From contig CALRNP020000237.1 in the NCBI GenBank assembly GCA_943369575.1, forward strand, positions 1-8,549: 8,549 bases of DNA. Reading direction: 5' to 3'. The position numbers and the translations under genes were made by a program. The stretch's first letter is position 1, and each line of letters starts with the position of its first letter. The DNA is from Azorhizobium sp943369575 (GTDB taxonomy: Bacteria > Pseudomonadota > Alphaproteobacteria > Rhizobiales > Xanthobacteraceae). The notes beneath the pieces were generated by a model. It was not told the origin of the DNA. It did no database searches and saw nothing but the letters and a program-made list of their open reading frames with translations. This document shows, piece by piece, positions 6,473-8,549 of this stretch.

Positions 6473-6502
6473 TGCAAAATATCGCACGTTGTGCGATATT
6501 CG
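6473..6502 (+). promoter_or_regulatory. Candidate promoter of the IclR regulator, covered by operator 2
   Basis: TTGCAA (6473-6478) could serve as -35 with GATATT or TATTCG (6495-6502) as a weak -10. The palindrome of operator 2 then fills the spacer between them, the arrangement expected for self-repression. The hexamers are weak and the call is tentative. Confidence 0.25.
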
Positions 6503-6508
6503 CACATA
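6478..6508. promoter_or_regulatory. Operator 2, compound: 10-base palindrome plus a third half-site
   Basis: The arms AATATCGCAC (6478-6487) and GTGCGATATT (6491-6500) are perfect inverted repeats around GTT. The right arm also pairs with CGCACA (6501-6506) to form TGTGCG-N5-CGCACA, so there are three CGCAC half-sites in 29 bases. Bases 6489-6508 are 18/20 identical to operator 1. PcaU and PobR of Acinetobacter are known to use three 10-base repeats made of a palindrome plus an extra copy, so this fits a PcaR/PcaU-type site, though the third copy here overlaps the palindrome. Confidence 0.65.
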
Positions 6509-6532
6509 TCGATGGTGGGGGCGCAGCGTTCG

Positions 6533-7318
6533 ATGGTCAGCAGCACGACATCCGGCACACCGGATTTCCACCCGCGCGACATGGTCGGAGGGCTGGAAAA
6601 AGGACTTGCCATCATCGAGGCGTTCGATGAGGCACGGCCGCGATTGTCGCTCTCGGAAGCGGCCGAGATCACCGGCCTGACGCGGGCGGCGGCGCGGCGC
6701 TATCTGCTGACGCTGACCAAGCTCGGCTATGCCGAATTCGATGGCAAGTTCTTTTCCCTCAGCCCGCGCATTCTGCGGCTGGGATATGCCTATGTCTCCT
6801 CCTCGCCGCTGCCTGCGCGCCTCCAGCCTTCGCTCGAGCAAATATCTGCAATCACAGGGGAATCCTCCTCCGCCGCGATCCTGGATGGCACCGAAATCGT
6901 CTATATCGCCCGCTCGGCCACCAAGCGGATCATGTCCATCGGCCTGGGGGTCGGGACCCGGCTTCCGGCCTATTGCACCTCGCTCGGGCGGGTGCTGCTG
7001 GGGCAGTGTGAGGAGCCGGGTTTGAGCCGCTATTTCGCCAATGCCAAGCTGGAGCGGCGCACGCCCAAGACCAAGGCCACCGAGAGCCAGTTGCGTGCCG
7101 CCATCGCCAGCGTGCGCGAGAGCGGATATGCGCTCAATGACGAGGAGCTGGAACTGGGCCTGCGGTCGCTGGCGGTGCCGGTGTTCGACAGCCAGGGGCG
7201 GATCGTCTGCGCCATCAATGTGGGGGTCCAGGCCGCCCGCATGAGCGTCGCCGAGATGCCGGAAAAGCTGCTGCCGCCCCTGCTCAAAGCCCAGGACGAC
7301 CTGCGCCGGATCGTCTGA
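6533..7318 (+). CDS. pcaR: IclR-family regulator of the beta-ketoadipate pathway (PcaR/PcaU/PobR type)
   Basis: This cytoplasmic DNA-binding protein probably senses 3-oxoadipate or a related acid and controls the divergent pcaIJF genes. From the chosen start it has 261 residues. The winged helix-turn-helix lies at about 20-85, opening with GLEKGLAIIEAFD and with SEAAEITGLTRAAARRYLLTL as the recognition unit. The IclR effector domain runs from about 95 to the end, with LPAYCTSLGRVLLG (144-157) and NDEELELGLRSLAVPVFD (202-219). The PcaR/PcaU/PobR branch is favoured by the RAAARRYLLTL helix and the gene order. The frame is open from 6404, with possible starts at 6404 (GTG), 6440, 6512, 6533 and 6581. 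I chose ATG 6533 because GGTGGGG (6514-6520) lies upstream and the N-terminal tail has normal length. Start 6512 has no ribosome binding site and would abut operator 2. Confidence 0.85.
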   Translation: MVSSTTSGTPDFHPRDMVGGLEKGLAIIEAFDEARPRLSLSEAAEITGLTRAAARRYLLTLTKLGYAEFDGKFFSLSPRILRLGYAYVSSSPLPARLQPSLEQISAITGESSSAAILDGTEIVYIARSATKRIMSIGLGVGTRLPAYCTSLGRVLLGQCEEPGLSRYFANAKLERRTPKTKATESQLRAAIASVRESGYALNDEELELGLRSLAVPVFDSQGRIVCAINVGVQAARMSVAEMPEKLLPPLLKAQDDLRRIV

Positions 7319-7344
7319 AGTTCTTTCATCATCAATATGTTATG

Positions 7345-7377
7345 ACAGCGCCGGGCACGAGGCCCGGCGCTGTTTTT
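7345..7377 (+). terminator. Intrinsic terminator of the IclR regulator gene
   Basis: ACAGCGCCGGGC (7345-7356) pairs perfectly over 12 bases with GCCCGGCGCTGT (7362-7373) around a five-base loop, followed by TTTTT (7373-7377). It is 26 bases past the stop codon of the regulator. On the other strand the stem is not followed by a T-run, so it ends the plus-strand transcript; the minus-strand cellulase gene stops before reaching it. Confidence 0.9.
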
Positions 7378-7406
7378 CCTATACCCACAACGGCCGCAAA
7401 CGCCCC

Positions 7407-8549
7407 TCAGAAGATCAGCCCCACATGGCTGGCATCCAGCGTTCCGGTGGCGGTGAAGCCGAAGCTGATCTCGGCATCGGCGCCCACGGTGCCGTTCCAG
7501 GCGGCGTTGCGGATCACGTAGCCGTCGGCGTCGTGGGAGACGATTTCCGCATTCCAGATGCTGGAAATCTCATTGGTCATCTCCAGCTTCATCTGCCATC
7601 CGCTGGTGGGAATGGTTCCGTCATTATGGACCGCAACACTGGCGTTGAACCCACTATTCCACGCATCGACCACCGTGAGTGATCCATGCAATTCCCCATC
7701 GCTCGGCGTCGTCGGTGTGGTGGGGGTCGTGGGCGTGGTGGTGGTGCCGTCATTGTCCACGATGGTGGCGGTTCCCGTCCCCTCGGCGATGGTAATTCCC
7801 ACAGGATTACTGAGCACAACGGCGAAATGCTCGCTCGTCTCCGCCACCTTGTCGGCGGTGATCGGGATCGAGATCACCTTGGTGGTTTCGCCCGGCTGGA
7901 ACACCACCGTACCTGTGGTGGCGGTGAAATCCGCCGCGGAAGCCGCGTCGGATGCCACCGTATGATACTCGACACTCACCGCGACCGTTGATGCTTCCGA
8001 CAAAGTGACCTGAAACTCCGCATAAACACCCGCCGGAGTCTCCCCGCTGCCGTCCAGGGCCGGGAACGGCGCCTCGATGGGGGTGAGGTAGACCATCTTG
8101 TTCTCGTTCACCGAGGTCCAGTCATTCTGCAGGATGCCGCCGGTGTCGGTGGAGTTGGGGTTCCACGACCAGAAGGTCCAGCTCGGCCCGTACTCGCCCT
8201 CGGCGGTGTCCTTGACGCCGTCATTGTTGAAGTCGCCGCCGAGATAGGCGGTGATGACCTCGAACCAGGCCACGTCCTTGGGATCGGTGAGCTTGGTGCC
8301 GAACTCGCCGATGTAAACCGGGGCGATCTCCTCCTTATAGATGAAGCCCCACATCTGGTCGAACTTGGCCGGCAGGTCCTCGGCGAAGTCGGCGCTCTGG
8401 AACCACGACTGCTCATAGATCGAGTTGGGATAATCGTGGGCCGAATAGACCAGCTTGTTGTCCACCTCCAGCTCGATGGGATAGTCGCGCACCCCCATGA
8501 GGTTGCCGCCCCACCAATAGCTCTGGCCCTCATAGGTGCCGATGCCCTC
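7407..8549 (-). CDS. Secreted GH5 (subfamily 1-like) endoglucanase with Calx-beta and CBM2 domains, C-terminal part
   Basis: The frame is open through the right edge, so the signal peptide and the first half of the catalytic barrel (with the NEP acid/base glutamate) are missing; 380 residues are visible. Counting from the internal Met at 8498, the GH5 part includes YWWGGNL just upstream, LVYSAHDYP (16-24), the nucleophile Glu65 in YIGEFGT (62-68, codon 8306-8304), and WTFWSWNPNSTDTGGILQNDW (107-127). This pattern closely recalls Acidothermus E1 endoglucanase, which cuts internal beta-1,4 bonds of cellulose. Then come a Calx-beta domain (about 158-250, ending TATIVDND), a Thr-Pro linker (251-265) and a CBM2-like cellulose-binding domain (about 270-363) with aromatic residues Trp280, Trp301, Trp315 and Trp334. 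The protein should act outside the cell. The stop at 7407 converges with the IclR gene. Confidence 0.88.
   Translation of the reverse strand, partial: EGIGTYEGQSYWWGGNLMGVRDYPIELEVDNKLVYSAHDYPNSIYEQSWFQSADFAEDLPAKFDQMWGFIYKEEIAPVYIGEFGTKLTDPKDVAWFEVITAYLGGDFNNDGVKDTAEGEYGPSWTFWSWNPNSTDTGGILQNDWTSVNENKMVYLTPIEAPFPALDGSGETPAGVYAEFQVTLSEASTVAVSVEYHTVASDAASAADFTATTGTVVFQPGETTKVISIPITADKVAETSEHFAVVLSNPVGITIAEGTGTATIVDNDGTTTTPTTPTTPTTPSDGELHGSLTVVDAWNSGFNASVAVHNDGTIPTSGWQMKLEMTNEISSIWNAEIVSHDADGYVIRNAAWNGTVGADAEISFGFTATGTLDASHVGLIF
7704..7748 (-). repeat. Thr-Pro linker repeat of the cellulase
   Basis: Fifteen codons encode a Gly followed by T/P triplets (TTP repeated), seen on the plus strand as GTCGTGGGCGTGGTGG-like nine-base units. 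The linker joins the Calx-beta domain to the cellulose-binding domain. Such repeats vary in copy number by slippage, so length differences between strains would not be surprising. Confidence 0.75.
8199..8234 (-). other. EF-hand-like calcium loop within the GH5 domain
   Basis: The encoded 12 residues DFNNDGVKDTAE have Asp at 1, Asn at 3, Asp at 5, Gly at 6, Val at 7, Asp at 9 and Glu at 12, the full EF-hand / dockerin-type calcium ligand pattern. They sit between an active-site helix (VITAYLGG) and the WTFWSWNP strand. Calcium binding is inferred from the pattern only. Confidence 0.6.

Noticed and set aside
5374..6630. Plus-strand open frame of 418 codons opposite pcaI, running into the regulator region
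   Set aside because: Low-complexity GC-type composition, no recognisable domain, and it overlaps the operators and the true regulator in another frame.
7704..7748. Repetitive GTG/GTC-rich tract as a CRISPR-like or mobile repeat
   Set aside because: It encodes the Thr-Pro linker in frame, which explains the periodicity.

Overview
The window looks like chromosomal DNA of a high-GC bacterium, most likely an alphaproteobacterium of the Hyphomicrobiales type. This rests on GC-rich third codon positions, strong GGAGG-like ribosome binding sites, the pcaR / pcaIJF arrangement also described in rhizobia, and the MHS-type transporter and TRZ-type amidohydrolase. The genus cannot be fixed from sequence alone. 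Coding density is high and no gap between genes exceeds about 250 bases. I see no tRNA, rRNA, insertion sequence, CRISPR array or phage gene.

Layout. (1) Bases 1-1511, plus strand: the C-terminal end of a metal-dependent amidohydrolase (gene cut by the left edge), then an NMT1/THI5-type periplasmic substrate-binding protein with a twin-arginine-like signal peptide. They look like the tail of an uptake-and-deamination/hydrolysis operon for a nitrogen heterocycle. (2) Bases 1530-6387, minus strand: reading leftward from 6387, a two-subunit CoA-transferase (pcaI, pcaJ), a thiolase (pcaF), a 247-base gap, an MHS-family MFS transporter and a small YciI-family protein. (3) Bases 6388-6532: a divergent control region with two near-identical inverted-repeat operators. 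(4) Bases 6533-7318, plus strand: an IclR-family regulator of the PcaR/PcaU/PobR type, followed by a textbook intrinsic terminator. (5) Bases 7407-8549, minus strand: the C-terminal part of a secreted GH5 cellulase carrying a Calx-beta domain, a Thr-Pro linker and a CBM2-like cellulose-binding domain; the gene runs off the right edge.

How it fits together. PcaI/PcaJ move CoA from succinyl-CoA to 3-oxoadipate, and PcaF cleaves 3-oxoadipyl-CoA to succinyl-CoA and acetyl-CoA, so these three genes are the last two steps of the beta-ketoadipate pathway for aromatic acids. The divergent IclR regulator probably controls them and itself through the operators between them, and the MFS protein probably imports an aromatic or dicarboxylic acid. 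The ring-cleavage genes (pcaHG, pcaB, pcaC, pcaD, or cat genes) are not in the window. A plant-derived carbon lifestyle (lignin aromatics plus cellulose) would suit the whole set, but the cellulase is a separate transcription unit and any functional link is inference.

The points most worth a second look are the operator layout at 6402-6508, the glutaconate-CoA-transferase-like (CatIJ-like) form of the PcaIJ pair with a TTG start, an EF-hand-like calcium loop inside the GH5 domain, and the actinobacterial-looking architecture of that cellulase. I did not find a convincing wholly new system here; most of the window is recognisable catabolic gene content.
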